The translations under genes were made by a program, and so were the position numbers. Shown here in pieces: positions 46,563 to 56,773 of a DNA stretch of 64,000 nucleotides. The stretch is from assembly GCF_900187325.1 (NCBI RefSeq), contig NZ_FZMZ01000005.1:372001-436000 (forward strand), given 5' to 3'. Position 1 is the first letter of the stretch, and each line of letters begins with the position of its first letter. The notes beneath the pieces were generated by a model. It searched no databases and was not told the origin of the DNA. It worked only from the letters and a program-made list of their open reading frames with translations. The DNA is from Virgibacillus ndiopensis. GTDB taxonomy: Bacteria; Bacillota; Bacilli; Bacillales; Amphibacillaceae.

Positions 46563-49010
46563 TTGTCACAACCGGAGAAATATTTGGACCTTCCATTAGA
46601 AGAAGTTATTGGTGACAGATTTGGAAGGTATAGTAAATATATAATTCAAGACCGTGCATTACCAGACGCAAGAGATGGCTTAAAACCAGTACAACGAAGA
46701 ATTTTATTTGCAATGCACGAAGAAAAAAACACACATGACAGGAATTTTCGTAAATCAGCAAAAACTGTAGGTACTGTTATTGGGAACTACCATCCACATG
46801 GTGACTCGTCTGTATATGAAGCAATGGTACGATTAAGTCAGGATTGGAAAGTACGTAACGTATTGGTGGAAATGCACGGAAATAACGGTAGTATTGATGG
46901 GGATCCACCTGCTGCTATGCGATATACTGAAGCGAGATTGTCAAGTATTGCATCGGAATTACTGCGTGATATCGATAAACAAACAGTCGATTTTATTCCT
47001 AACTTTGATGATACAATTGACGAGCCTGTAGTTTTACCCGCGAAATTCCCAAATTTACTGGTTAATGGATCTACTGGAATTTCGTCTGGATACGCTACAG
47101 ACATTCCTCCACATAACTTAGCAGAGGTTATTGAAGCAGTAATTAAGAAAATAGAAAAGCCTTCTGTCTCGGTTGAAGAATTAATGGAACATATCAAGGG
47201 TCCAGATTTTCCAACTGGTGGAATCATTCAAGGTGTCGATGGCATTAAAAAGGCGTATGAGACGGGTAAAGGGAAAATTATTGTTCGTGGTAAAGCAATT
47301 GTTGAGTCCGTTCGTGGAAATCGTAAGCAAATTATTATCGATGAAATACCATACGAAGTCAATAAAGCAAATATGGTTAAAAAAATTGATGAACTCAGGC
47401 TCGACAGAAAAGTTGAAGGAATTGCAGAAGTCAGGGATGAAACGGATCGAACAGGATTAAGAATTGTTATAGAATTAAAAAAGGATGCTAATAGTGATGG
47501 TGTTTTAAATTATTTGTACAAAAATACGGACTTACAGGTAACCTATCACTTTAATATGGTTGCTATTCAAGATAAAACACCAAAACTGTTGTCATTACCT
47601 CAAATGCTTGATGCTTATATCTCTCATCAAAAGGATGTTGTAACGAGACAAACTACCTTTGAATTGAAAAAAGCTAATGAACGAGCACATATCGTTGAAG
47701 GGCTAATCAAAGCTATTTCAATTTTAGATGAACTGATTGCAACAATTCGCGCTTCTAAAGATAAGCAAGATGCAAAAAAACGTATCATTGCAGCATATGG
47801 TTTTTCAGAGGCTCAAGCGGAGGCAATTGTAACGCTTCAATTATATCGCTTAACAAATACCGATATTACATCATTAGAAAAAGAAGCTGATGAATTACGT
47901 AAGAAAATAAGCGAATTTGAAGCAATTTTAGCAAGTGAAAAGAAATTGCTCCAAACAATTAAAAGTGATCTGAAACAATTGAAAAAAACATATTCTGATA
48001 AACGAAGAACGATAATTGAAGATAAAATTGAAGAATTGAAAATTAATATCGAAGTTATGGTTGCTAGTGAAGATGTACTAGTTACAGTAACAAGAGACGG
48101 TTATCTTAAACGTACCAGCCTACGTTCGTATGCCGCTTCAAATGGAGAAGATTTTGCTATCAAAGAAGAAGATCATCTCGTTGGCCAAGTAGAATTAAAT
48201 ACAACCGATAAAATTCTACTTTTCACAAATAAAGGAAAATATATATATCTTCCAATTCATGAGATCCCTGATATTCGGTGGAAAGATATCGGACAGCATA
48301 TATCCAATATTGTCTCTATAGATAAAGACGAACGTATAATTCAATGCATACCTGTCCGTGAATTTACTGAGAATAATTATCTTGTATTTTTCACCAAAAA
48401 CGGTATGGTGAAGCGAAGTGAATTACAGTTATATGAGGCACAACGATATTCAAAAGCCCTTGTAGCATTAAACTTAAAAGGCGATGATGAATTAGTAAAT
48501 GTTTATCAAACAAATGGACATTCAGACATCTTCATTGCATCTAACAAAGGTTACGGGTTATGGTATCACGAATCGGAAGTATCTCCTGTTGGACAACGAG
48601 CTGCAGGTGTTAAGGCAATGCAATTAAAAGAAAATGAGTATATTGTTAATGGCCAAGTCTTTGATGATTTGTCACAACCATCGCTTGTTTTAGTAACCCA
48701 GCGCGGTGCTTGTAAGCGAATGAAATTAAGTGAATTTGAGAAAACAACACGTGCTAAGCGCGGTTTGTTAATGCTTCGAGAATTAAAAAATAAACCACAT
48801 CGTATTATAGGATTTTTCGTCGTTAATGAAAATGATACGATTTGTTTTAAAACTGGAAAAGGTGAATGGCATAGTATTTTCCCATTAGAACTATCAACAA
48901 GTGATCGTTATAGTAATGGATCATTCGTAATTGATTCTGATAATCAAGGCGAGGTTGTAGAGGTTTGGAAAGATGCAAATTATAAAAAGCCATTTAATGA
49001 ATCAGAGTAA
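46563..49010 (+). CDS. parC: DNA topoisomerase IV subunit A
   Basis: ParC is the DNA-cleaving subunit. The 815-residue protein has the catalytic Tyr121 in [10 protein letters not shown], the quinolone-resistance region ([20 protein letters not shown], with Ser and Glu at the usual sensitive-type positions), a coiled-coil near residues 440-500 and a beta-pinwheel C-terminal domain. No GyrA box was seen, as expected for ParC. The start is TTG 46563 behind AAGGGGGGG. Operon with parE. Confidence 0.96.
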   Translation: MSQPEKYLDLPLEEVIGDRFGRYSKYIIQDRALPDARDGLKPVQRRILFAMHEEKNTHDRNFRKSAKTVGTVIGNYHPHGDSSVYEAMVRLSQDWKVRNVLVEMHGNNGSIDGDPPAAMRYTEARLSSIASELLRDIDKQTVDFIPNFDDTIDEPVVLPAKFPNLLVNGSTGISSGYATDIPPHNLAEVIEAVIKKIEKPSVSVEELMEHIKGPDFPTGGIIQGVDGIKKAYETGKGKIIVRGKAIVESVRGNRKQIIIDEIPYEVNKANMVKKIDELRLDRKVEGIAEVRDETDRTGLRIVIELKKDANSDGVLNYLYKNTDLQVTYHFNMVAIQDKTPKLLSLPQMLDAYISHQKDVVTRQTTFELKKANERAHIVEGLIKAISILDELIATIRASKDKQDAKKRIIAAYGFSEAQAEAIVTLQLYRLTNTDITSLEKEADELRKKISEFEAILASEKKLLQTIKSDLKQLKKTYSDKRRTIIEDKIEELKINIEVMVASEDVLVTVTRDGYLKRTSLRSYAASNGEDFAIKEEDHLVGQVELNTTDKILLFTNKGKYIYLPIHEIPDIRWKDIGQHISNIVSIDKDERIIQCIPVREFTENNYLVFFTKNGMVKRSELQLYEAQRYSKALVALNLKGDDELVNVYQTNGHSDIFIASNKGYGLWYHESEVSPVGQRAAGVKAMQLKENEYIVNGQVFDDLSQPSLVLVTQRGACKRMKLSEFEKTTRAKRGLLMLRELKNKPHRIIGFFVVNENDTICFKTGKGEWHSIFPLELSTSDRYSNGSFVIDSDNQGEVVEVWKDANYKKPFNESE

Positions 49011-49012
49011 AT

Positions 49013-49061
49013 CAGCTAAGCTAGCACACTGTTAGAGTGACCTCCTGACAGTGGCTAGCTT
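49013..49061 (+). terminator. parEC terminator
   Basis: AAGCTAGC...ACTGT pairs with ACAGT..GCTAGCTT, followed by ATTTCT; long stem, weak T tail. Confidence 0.65.
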
Positions 49062-49173
49062 ATTTCTATTTCCATCTCGCCCCTATGAAAACCCTTTCAA
49101 AAATTTGTTAAAATCCCTTCATATATTCTGAAAAATATGATAAGGTTAAATTAAATTTTTGGAAGGAGGGTTT

Positions 49174-49818
49174 ATAACGGAGTTACGACAAAAAATTATT
49201 CAGACATCGTTATTATTATTTGAAAAAGATGGATTTCATGGTGTAACGGTAAATCAAATTGTAGAGAAGGTCGGGACTTCAAAAGGTGGATTTTATCATC
49301 ACTTTATTTCAAAAGATGAACTCCTATTTGTAATTCATGATACGTTTATTTCGTATGTACTAGAAAAGGCGATAATAGCAAATGAAACCTATGATTCTCC
49401 TACAAAGAAATTAGAGGCAATTGTAAAGGACTTTGTTAAAGTTTTTGATTTGTACAAACCACATATATCCGTATTTTATCAAGAATCAATTTATTTAAAA
49501 CCACAATATGAACAGTTAGTTAAAAGGAAGCGTGATCAGTTTAAACAACTTATCATAGAAGCAATTAAAGAAGGAAAAGCAAGTGGTGAGTTTCGTCAAG
49601 ATATGTCAGTTGAAATTACAGGTATGGCTATTTTAGGTATGGTAAACTGGACATACAAGTGGTATAAACAGGATGGGAAAAAATCAATTGATGAAATTGG
49701 AGACATCTTTGTAGACTTGATTTTACGGTCTGTTTTAAGTGAAGAAATGCTTTCTAGAGATAACAATTGTCATGATTTGGTCAATAAGGATGCATTCTTT
49801 ACGCAAAAGGGTAATTAA
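49174..49818 (+). CDS. TetR-family regulator of the acyl-CoA operon
   Basis: A TetR repressor of about 214 residues. The helix-turn-helix reads GFHGVTVNQIVEKVGTSKGGFYHHF, split by the usual turn, near residues 20-44. The ligand domain has TetR_C-like helices. The start is unclear: AAGGAGGG at 49163-49170 is followed by TTTATAACGGAG, without ATG, GTG or TTG in the right place. Comparing with remembered relatives starting MTELRQKII, ATA 49174 would be the first codon. The only standard alternative, TTG 49159, lies upstream of the ribosome binding site. It is followed by an operator-like palindrome and fatty-acid-type genes. Confidence 0.8.
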   Translation: MTELRQKIIQTSLLLFEKDGFHGVTVNQIVEKVGTSKGGFYHHFISKDELLFVIHDTFISYVLEKAIIANETYDSPTKKLEAIVKDFVKVFDLYKPHISVFYQESIYLKPQYEQLVKRKRDQFKQLIIEAIKEGKASGEFRQDMSVEITGMAILGMVNWTYKWYKQDGKKSIDEIGDIFVDLILRSVLSEEMLSRDNNCHDLVNKDAFFTQKGN

Positions 49819-49839
49819 ATATATTTATATAAATTCTAC

Positions 49840-49857
49840 AGACCAACCAGTCGGTCT
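49840..49857. promoter_or_regulatory. TetR-type operator
   Basis: AGACCAACCAGTCGGTCT, an inverted repeat with 7 of 9 base pairs complementary. It resembles the GACCGA-type operators of acyl-CoA-responsive TetR repressors. It lies 28 bases before the acyl-CoA dehydrogenase start, between the regulator and the operon, so the operon is probably its target. Confidence 0.7.
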
Positions 49858-49884
49858 TATCGTAACCTTACAGGAGGGTATAAC

Positions 49885-51027
49885 ATGAACTTTGAATTAT
49901 CTAAAGAACAGGTAATGATTAAAAAAATGGTTCAGGATTTTGCAGAAAATATTATTAAACCAAGAGCGATTGAAATTGATACAGAAGCAAAATTCCCTGA
50001 AGATATTTTTAAACAAATGGGTGAGCTTGGATTAATGGGTATTCCTTTTCCAGAGCAATATGGTGGATCTGATGGGGATACACTTTCATATGCATTGGCG
50101 GTTGAAGAGATTGGTAAAGTATGTGGAAGTACAGGGCTAAGCTATGCAGCTACAGTATCACTAGGTGCTAGTCCCATCTATTATTTTGGAAATGAAGAAC
50201 AAAAGGAAAAATTTTTAAAACCAATTGCACAAGGTAAGACACTCGGTTCCTTTGGGTTAACGGAACCTAATGCTGGATCTGATGCAGGTGGTACCAGAAC
50301 AACTGCAGTTGAAGATGGTGATGATTACATAATCAATGGAGAGAAATGCTTTATTACAAATGCCAATTATTCAAACACGATTACAGTTACAGCTGTTACT
50401 GGTAAGGATAATCGTGGTAAAAACAAAATAAGCGCAATTATTGTTCCAACTGATACTGATGGGGTAACAATCAATAGTAACTACGATAAAATGGGGGTCC
50501 GCGGATCAGATACATGTGAAATTGTTTTAGATAATGTTCGCGTACCAAAGGAAAATTTGTTGGGAGATCCGGAAAAAGGATTCAAGCAATTTCTACATAC
50601 CCTTGACGGGGGCCGTATTTCGATAGCTGCACTTGGTTTAGGAATAGCACAAGCATCTTTGGATAAAGCTTTAAACTATGCAAAAGAAAGAACACAATTC
50701 GGAACGGCTATTTCTAAATTCCAAGCAATTCAATTTAAATTAGCTGATATGGCTATGGAGGTAGAATTAGCAAGAAATATTGTTCATAAAGCTGCATGGT
50801 TAAAAGATCAGGGAAAGCCGTTTACTAAAGAAGCAGCTTATGCAAAATTATTTGCAACTGAAACTGCATTCCGTTCAGCGAATCAGGCAATTCAAATCCA
50901 TGGTGGGTATGGATACATGCGTGAGTATGAGGTAGAACGTTATTTGCGAGACGCAAAATTATTAGAAATTGGTGAAGGAACTTCTGAAGTACAACGACTT
51001 GTTATTGCTAGACAATTAGGGTGCTAA
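49885..51027 (+). CDS. yngJ: Acyl-CoA dehydrogenase (YngJ-like)
   Basis: FAD enzyme introducing the alpha-beta double bond into an acyl-CoA. The 380-residue protein has FGLTEPNAGSDAGGT, GEKCFITNANYS, the C-terminal IHGGYGYMREYEVERYLRD and the base Glu364 in IGEGTSEVQ, at the position used by short-chain and butyryl-type enzymes. In B. subtilis YngJ is annotated alike. CAGGAGGG precedes ATG 49885. It opens the operon behind the TetR operator. Isovaleryl-CoA is a likely substrate given the carboxylase genes downstream (inference). Confidence 0.92.
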   Translation: MNFELSKEQVMIKKMVQDFAENIIKPRAIEIDTEAKFPEDIFKQMGELGLMGIPFPEQYGGSDGDTLSYALAVEEIGKVCGSTGLSYAATVSLGASPIYYFGNEEQKEKFLKPIAQGKTLGSFGLTEPNAGSDAGGTRTTAVEDGDDYIINGEKCFITNANYSNTITVTAVTGKDNRGKNKISAIIVPTDTDGVTINSNYDKMGVRGSDTCEIVLDNVRVPKENLLGDPEKGFKQFLHTLDGGRISIAALGLGIAQASLDKALNYAKERTQFGTAISKFQAIQFKLADMAMEVELARNIVHKAAWLKDQGKPFTKEAAYAKLFATETAFRSANQAIQIHGGYGYMREYEVERYLRDAKLLEIGEGTSEVQRLVIARQLGC

Positions 51028-51098
51028 TTTAAGAGAGGTAGACTATTAACTATTATTGAATTAACTATTTCTTAAGTAATGAATGGGGGAGAAAATTC

Positions 51099-52733
51099 AT
51101 GTCTTTAATAAATTTGACCGTTGGCGAGTTATTGGAAAAGCAAGTGAATTTACATCCAGATCATGAAGCAGTAGTCTATCCAGAATTGAACTTAAGAAAA
51201 ACATACAAAGAATTTGATGAGATGGCAAATATGGCTGCTAAAGGTTTAATGTCATTAGGTATTGAAAAGGGAGAACATGTAGCAATATGGGCTGATAACA
51301 AACCGGAATGGCTCACATCACAATTTGCAACTGGGAAAATGGGGGCAGTTCTCGTCACAGTAAATACAAATTATCAAGCAAAAGAACTAGAGTATCTATT
51401 AAAACAGTCTGAAGCATCTACTTTAATTTTAGGAGAATCATATAAAGGCACTTCTTATGTTGACATTTTAAGACAGGTTTGTCCTGAATTTGATCAGGCT
51501 GATAAAGGTAAATTAATGTCTGATAATGTTCCATTTTTGAGAAACGTCATTATACTTAGTGATAAAAATTATCCTAACGCATATACGTGGAACGAAATGA
51601 TTAAAAGCGGTACTTCTATAACGGATGAAACATTAGAGGAACGTAAGAAATCATTACATCACGATGACGTTATCAATATGCAATATACTTCTGGTACAAC
51701 CGGATTCCCAAAAGGAGTCATGCTATCACATTACAATATTGTCAATAACGGGAATCAAATTGCGGATTGTATGAAGTTGACGTATGAGGATCGACTTTGT
51801 ATCCCAGTGCCTTTTTTCCATTGCTTTGGTTGTGTATTGGGGGTACTTGCTGCAGTATCTAAGGGAACGACAATGGTTATACTTGAACAATTTGAAGCAG
51901 AGAAAGTCATGAAAGCAGTCTCTGACGAAAAATGCACTGGATTACACGGTGTACCCACAATGTTTATCGCGGAACTAAATCATCCAAACTTTTCAACGTA
52001 TGATTTTTCACATCTACGCACAGGCATCATGGCTGGATCTACGTGTCCGATTGAAGTGATGAACGATGTTATGAATAAAATGGGAGCAAATGAAATCACC
52101 ATTGCGTATGGTCAAACAGAGTCATCTCCAGTTATAACACAAACAAAAACAGATGATCCCGCAGAATTAAAGGCAAGTACTGTTGGTCAAGTTCATCCAA
52201 ATGTCGAAATAAAAATAATCGTACCTGGAACAAATGATGAGCAAGTTCAAGGAATTCCTGGAGAATTGTGTACGAGAGGTTATCATGTCATGAAAGGGTA
52301 TTACAATAATGATGAGGCGACAAATGCAGCCATTGATAGTGAAGGCTGGTTACACACTGGCGACCTTGCTGTAATGGATGAAAATGGTTATTTAGAAATT
52401 ACAGGTCGTATTAAAGATATGATTATTCGTGGTGGTGAGAATATCTATCCACGAGAGATTGAAGAATTTCTTTATCAGCATCCAGGGATACTAGATGTGC
52501 AAGTGATTGGCATCCCTGACCAGAAATATGGTGAGGAAGTAATGGCATGGATTATCTTAAAAGAAGGTGTGTCATTGACAGAACATGATGTACGGTCATT
52601 TTGTGAAGGAGATATTTCGCGACATAAAATTCCTAAATATATTCAATTCGTTGATGAATATCCAATGACTGCAAGCGGGAAAATTCAGAAATATAAATTG
52701 AAGGAAATCGCAGTTCAACAATTTGAACAATAG
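51099..52733 (+). CDS. yngI: Acyl-CoA synthetase (YngI-like)
   Basis: AMP-forming ligase that activates a carboxylic acid to its CoA ester. The 544-residue protein carries the P-loop YTSGTTGFPKGVMLSH around residue 197-212, AYGQTESSPVITQ, the GWLHTGDLAVMDENGYL segment, and the C-terminal catalytic Lys in PMTASGKIQKYKL. GGGGGAG precedes ATG 51099. The stop overlaps the region just before the biotin carboxylase, so the genes are coupled. Confidence 0.92.
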   Translation: MSLINLTVGELLEKQVNLHPDHEAVVYPELNLRKTYKEFDEMANMAAKGLMSLGIEKGEHVAIWADNKPEWLTSQFATGKMGAVLVTVNTNYQAKELEYLLKQSEASTLILGESYKGTSYVDILRQVCPEFDQADKGKLMSDNVPFLRNVIILSDKNYPNAYTWNEMIKSGTSITDETLEERKKSLHHDDVINMQYTSGTTGFPKGVMLSHYNIVNNGNQIADCMKLTYEDRLCIPVPFFHCFGCVLGVLAAVSKGTTMVILEQFEAEKVMKAVSDEKCTGLHGVPTMFIAELNHPNFSTYDFSHLRTGIMAGSTCPIEVMNDVMNKMGANEITIAYGQTESSPVITQTKTDDPAELKASTVGQVHPNVEIKIIVPGTNDEQVQGIPGELCTRGYHVMKGYYNNDEATNAAIDSEGWLHTGDLAVMDENGYLEITGRIKDMIIRGGENIYPREIEEFLYQHPGILDVQVIGIPDQKYGEEVMAWIILKEGVSLTEHDVRSFCEGDISRHKIPKYIQFVDEYPMTASGKIQKYKLKEIAVQQFEQ

Positions 52734-52743
52734 GAGAGAGTCT

Positions 52744-54099
52744 ATGATTAATAAGATACTTATCGCAAATCGTGGTGAAATCGCTGCACGAATTATTCGA
52801 ACATGCAAACGATTAAATATTCAAACTATTTCGGTCTACTCTGAAGATGATCAAAAAGCACCATTTGTTTCACTTGCAGATGAAAGCTATTTACTTGGTC
52901 CCGCCCGGGTCAATGAAAGTTATTTAAACGTTGATAAAATACTTCAGATTGCACAAGAAGCAAATGCAGATGCCATTCATCCAGGTTACGGATTTTTAAG
53001 TGAAAATGCATCATTTGCAAAAAGATGTCAGGAAGCAGGGTTAGCCTTTATTGGACCTGCTGGTGATATTATGGAGAAAATGGGAAGTAAAATAGAAGCT
53101 AGAGATACGATGCAGCAGGCTGGTGTTCCAGTGGTTCCTGGTACTGCTGGTGCTGTTGCAAACGTTGAAGATGCAATAGAAATTGCCAAGAAGATAGGAT
53201 ACCCAATTATGCTAAAGGCATCTGCTGGCGGTGGTGGAATAGGTATGCAGGTTGTTCAATCCGATGATGAATTAACGAAAGCATTTGCAAGCAACTCCAA
53301 ACGGGCAGAAACCTTTTTTGGTAATGGTGCGATGTTTATGGAAAAAAAACTAGAGAATGCCCATCATATTGAAATACAACTTTTAGCAGATCACCATGGC
53401 AATGTGGTACATTTATTTGAGCGAGAGTGTTCTATACAACGAAGAAACCAAAAGGTTGTAGAAGAAGCGCCTTCTCCATTTATTTCGGAAAGAACGAGAA
53501 AGAAAATGGGTGAAACAGCAATAAAGGCCGCACAGGCAATCGGATACACTAATGCTGGAACTATTGAATTTTTGGTTGATGATAGTGAAAACTTCTATTT
53601 TCTTGAAATGAATACTAGAATTCAGGTGGAACATGCTATTACAGAAGAAATTACAGGTCTCGATATTGTAGAAGAGCAAATACGCATTGCGAATGGTGAA
53701 CTACTTAAGATTAACCAAGATGATTTAAAAATTAATGGGCATGCGATTGAAGTGCGAATCTATGCAGAAGATCCAGTGACATTTTTTCCGTCACCTGGGC
53801 ATATTCAAAACATGCACGTTCCAGAAGGTGATATGATACGAAATGAGCTTGCTGTAACAGATAACTATGATGTTACACCGTTTTATGATCCAATGATTGG
53901 TAAACTTATTGTTATCGGTAAAACAAGAGACGAGGCTATTGCAACTTTAAAAGGAGCTTTAGCTAAATACAAAATCGAAGGCATTAAAACGAATATTTCA
54001 ATGCTGAAAACGATTGTCGATGATGAACAATTTAAATTAGGGATTACAACTACAGCGTTTGTACAAGATCATTATTTAACAAAAGTTCAAACAAACTAA
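52744..54099 (+). CDS. yngH: Biotin carboxylase subunit (YngH-like)
   Basis: Carboxylates biotin with bicarbonate and ATP for an acyl-CoA carboxylase. The 451-residue protein has KILIANRGEIAARIIRTC at the start, the ATP-grasp glycine loop KASAGGGGIGMQ, EKKLENAHHIEIQ, and EMNTRIQVEHAITEEITG with the metal and biotin residues. ATG 52744 follows AGGAGAG; an in-frame ATG at 52723 overlapping the previous gene is less likely. Together with the small biotin carrier and the carboxyltransferase it makes a three-protein carboxylase. Confidence 0.93.
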   Translation: MINKILIANRGEIAARIIRTCKRLNIQTISVYSEDDQKAPFVSLADESYLLGPARVNESYLNVDKILQIAQEANADAIHPGYGFLSENASFAKRCQEAGLAFIGPAGDIMEKMGSKIEARDTMQQAGVPVVPGTAGAVANVEDAIEIAKKIGYPIMLKASAGGGGIGMQVVQSDDELTKAFASNSKRAETFFGNGAMFMEKKLENAHHIEIQLLADHHGNVVHLFERECSIQRRNQKVVEEAPSPFISERTRKKMGETAIKAAQAIGYTNAGTIEFLVDDSENFYFLEMNTRIQVEHAITEEITGLDIVEEQIRIANGELLKINQDDLKINGHAIEVRIYAEDPVTFFPSPGHIQNMHVPEGDMIRNELAVTDNYDVTPFYDPMIGKLIVIGKTRDEAIATLKGALAKYKIEGIKTNISMLKTIVDDEQFKLGITTTAFVQDHYLTKVQTN

Positions 54100-54111
54100 G
54101 GAGGAATTATA

Positions 54112-54324
54112 ATGCAAGAAGTAAAGGCATCAATGGCAGGAAGTGTATGGAAAATAACAGTAAGTGAAGGTGAAAGTGTACAGGACGGTCAAGATGTTGT
54201 TATTTTAGAATCTATGAAAATGGAAATTCCAATTGCAGCTGAGCAGGCAGGGACTGTAAAGGAATTAAAGGTTACAGAAGGCGATTTTGTTAATGAAGGT
54301 GACGTTATAGCAGTTATTGAATAG
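54112..54324 (+). CDS. yngHB: Biotin carrier protein (YngHB-like)
   Basis: A 70-residue biotinyl/lipoyl domain alone. The biotinylation site is Lys36 in ESMKMEIP; the AxxxGxV start (MAGSVWKITV) and the matching half VKELKVTEGDFVNEGDV complete the fold. AAGGAGG precedes ATG 54112, 12 bases after yngH. It carries carboxybiotin between YngH and YngE. Confidence 0.94.
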   Translation: MQEVKASMAGSVWKITVSEGESVQDGQDVVILESMKMEIPIAAEQAGTVKELKVTEGDFVNEGDVIAVIE

Positions 54325-54333
54325 GGATATTCT

Positions 54334-54363
54334 GTGCCCTAGTCCTAAAAGGATCTGGGGCAT
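54334..54363 (+). terminator. hairpin between yngHB and yngF
   Basis: TGCCCTAGTCCT pairs with AGGATCTGGGGCA (one bulge). No T run, so it may be a processing or stability element, at the place where yngG would be. Confidence 0.4.
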
Positions 54364-54423
54364 ACATATATGGTATTTGAAAATCTATAACTCTAACAGA
54401 CAATGATTTGAGGAGATTTAATA

Positions 54424-55206
54424 ATGTCAGAGCTAATAAAATTTGAAAAAGTTAACGAGCATATTGCAGTCATAACGTTAAATAGACCTGAGGCAGCTAA
54501 TGCGATGTCCAAAGCCCTATTAGATGAGCTAAATGCATGCGTTTACAATATAAATCAGGATAATTCAATTCGTTGTACAGTAATAACTGCAGCTAATGAA
54601 AAAGCTTTTTGTGCTGGTGCAGATTTAAAAGAGCGAAAAGGAATGAACGATCAACAAGTAATTGATGCAGTCAGCTATATCGGTGAAACAGTAAGAAATA
54701 TAGAAAAGATGAAAATGCCTGTAATTGCTGCTATTAATGGTGTAGCATTTGGCGGGGGCTTAGAATTAGCATTAGCTTGCGATATTCGGATTGCAGCAGA
54801 ACATGCTAAAATGGGATTAACGGAAACATCATTGGCCATTATTCCAGGTGCTGGAGGAACACAAAGATTGACAAGATTAATAGGTTTAGGTCAAGCTAAG
54901 CGATTAATCTTTACCGCAAATCCTGTCACTGCATCTGAAGCATTGGACATTGGATTAGTTGAAGAGATTAGCGATTCAACTACATTACTAGATAGTGCAA
55001 TTAGGATGGCTGAACAAATTATTAAAAATGGACCAATTGCATTGCGCCTGGCAAAAACTGCAATTAATCAAGGTATTCAAACTGATATAACAACAGGGTT
55101 GAGCATTGAACATTTGTGCTATAAAGAAACCATTCCGACACAAGATCGGAATGAAGGGTTAGTAGCATTTAAAGAGAAAAGAAAACCAGTATATGAAGGA
55201 ATATAA
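54424..55206 (+). CDS. yngF: Enoyl-CoA hydratase/isomerase family (YngF-like)
   Basis: A 260-residue crotonase-fold protein. The CoA-binding segment is FCAGADLKERKGM, the oxyanion-hole segment AINGVAFGGGLELALACD, and the catalytic-Glu region has LTETSLAIIPGAGGTQRL (Glu near residues 120 and 140 as in hydratases). In a leucine-type pathway it would hydrate 3-methylglutaconyl-CoA. GAGGAGA precedes ATG 54424. The next gene follows after 17 bases. Confidence 0.92.
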   Translation: MSELIKFEKVNEHIAVITLNRPEAANAMSKALLDELNACVYNINQDNSIRCTVITAANEKAFCAGADLKERKGMNDQQVIDAVSYIGETVRNIEKMKMPVIAAINGVAFGGGLELALACDIRIAAEHAKMGLTETSLAIIPGAGGTQRLTRLIGLGQAKRLIFTANPVTASEALDIGLVEEISDSTTLLDSAIRMAEQIIKNGPIALRLAKTAINQGIQTDITTGLSIEHLCYKETIPTQDRNEGLVAFKEKRKPVYEGI

Positions 55207-55223
55207 TTACAGGAGGTCACTTC

Positions 55224-56753
55224 ATGTCATATGTAGAAGACTTACAAAATAGAATAAATCATATCGAACAAGGTGGACAAGAAAAATATCATAAAAAGAA
55301 TGAAGAAAAGGGAAAATTGTTTGTTCGTAAACGGTTAGAATTGTTATTTGATGAAGATATAGACATAGAAGATGCATTTTTTGCTAATTGTATGGATGAT
55401 TCCTTACCATCAGATGGGGTTGTCACTGGAATTGGTAAAGTTAATGGGCAAGCTGTATGTGTTATGGCAAATGATTCAACTGTAAAGGCAGGTTCATGGG
55501 GGAAAAGAACGGTGGAAAAAATTCTTCGTATCCAAGAAACTGCGATGAAATTAGAATTGCCGATGCTATACTTAGTTGATTCAGCTGGAGCACGAATTAC
55601 TGATCAAGTGGAAATGTTCCCAGGTCGTAGGGGAGCAGGACGTATTTTTCATAATCAAATTAAATTATCTGGCAGAGTTCCACAAGTATGTTTATTGTTT
55701 GGACCATCGGCTGCTGGAGGAGCTTATATTCCGGCTTTCTGTGATATCGTAATCATGGTAGACGGAAATGCATCCATGTATTTAGGTTCACCGCGTATGG
55801 CCGAAAAAGTGATTGGTGAAAAAGTGAGCCTTGAAGAAATGGGTGGTGCACAAATGCATTGCTCCGTATCTGGTGTAGGTGATGTTTTAGTAAAATCAGA
55901 AGAAGAAGCTATTGAATACACCCGCAATTATTTAAGCTATTTCCCCGCTAATTTTAAAGAAAAACCAAAAGAATTTGAAGCGAAAGATATAAAAGAGTTC
56001 GAGAAATCAATTACTGATATAATTCCACAAAACCAGAATGCGCCGTTTAATATGTATGATTTTATCAATCGTATTATTGATGAGGATAGTTTTTGTGAAA
56101 TTAAAAAGAAATTCGCGCCAGAATTAGTTACTGGACTTGCTCGAATAAATGGTAAATCTGTTGGGATAATTGCAAATCAACCTCGTGTAAAAGGGGGCGT
56201 GCTATTCCCAGATTCTGCAGACAAAGCAGCGAAGTTCGTTCAATTATGTGATGCATTCAATATTTCATTGTTGTTCTTGATGGACATACCTGGATTTATG
56301 ATTGGTACAAAGGTAGAACGCGCTGGTATCATTCGTCATGGCGCAAAAATGCTCGCATCCATGAGCGAAGCTACGGTTCCGAAAATTTCAGTTGTAGTTC
56401 GTAAAGCTTATGGTGCAGGCTTATACGCAATGGCTGGTCCTGCGTTTGAACCTGACTGCTGTTTAGCCTTACCTACAGCTCAAATAGCGGTAATGGGGCC
56501 TGAGGCTGCGGTAAATGCTGTTTATGCAAATAAAATCGCTGCATTGCCTGAGGAAGAAAGACCTGCTTTTATTAAAGAAAAGCAGGATGAGTATAAGGAC
56601 AACATCGACATTTACCGTTTAGCATCTGAACTAGTAGTAGATGCTATTGTTGATCCAGATAAACTAAGAGATGAATTAGTTAAACGTTTTACCATGTATC
56701 AATCCAAATCAGTTACATTTACAGAAAGAAAACATGGGGTTTATCCTGTTTAA
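55224..56753 (+). CDS. yngE: Acyl-CoA carboxyltransferase subunit (YngE-like)
   Basis: Transfers the carboxyl group from biotin to an acyl-CoA. The 509-residue protein has both halves of the carboxyltransferase fold: GVVTGIGKVNG, SAGARITDQVEMFPGR, GPSAAGGAYIPAFCD in the first and MDIPGFMIGTKVERAGIIRHGAK, RKAYGAGLYAMAGPAF, GPEAAVNAVY in the second. This architecture is shared by methylcrotonyl-, propionyl- and related carboxylases. With YngH and YngHB it completes the enzyme. ACAGGAGG precedes ATG 55224. It is the last gene of the operon. Confidence 0.93.
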   Translation: MSYVEDLQNRINHIEQGGQEKYHKKNEEKGKLFVRKRLELLFDEDIDIEDAFFANCMDDSLPSDGVVTGIGKVNGQAVCVMANDSTVKAGSWGKRTVEKILRIQETAMKLELPMLYLVDSAGARITDQVEMFPGRRGAGRIFHNQIKLSGRVPQVCLLFGPSAAGGAYIPAFCDIVIMVDGNASMYLGSPRMAEKVIGEKVSLEEMGGAQMHCSVSGVGDVLVKSEEEAIEYTRNYLSYFPANFKEKPKEFEAKDIKEFEKSITDIIPQNQNAPFNMYDFINRIIDEDSFCEIKKKFAPELVTGLARINGKSVGIIANQPRVKGGVLFPDSADKAAKFVQLCDAFNISLLFLMDIPGFMIGTKVERAGIIRHGAKMLASMSEATVPKISVVVRKAYGAGLYAMAGPAFEPDCCLALPTAQIAVMGPEAAVNAVYANKIAALPEEERPAFIKEKQDEYKDNIDIYRLASELVVDAIVDPDKLRDELVKRFTMYQSKSVTFTERKHGVYPV

Positions 56754-56773
56754 CGTTAAAAATTGTAAAACGA

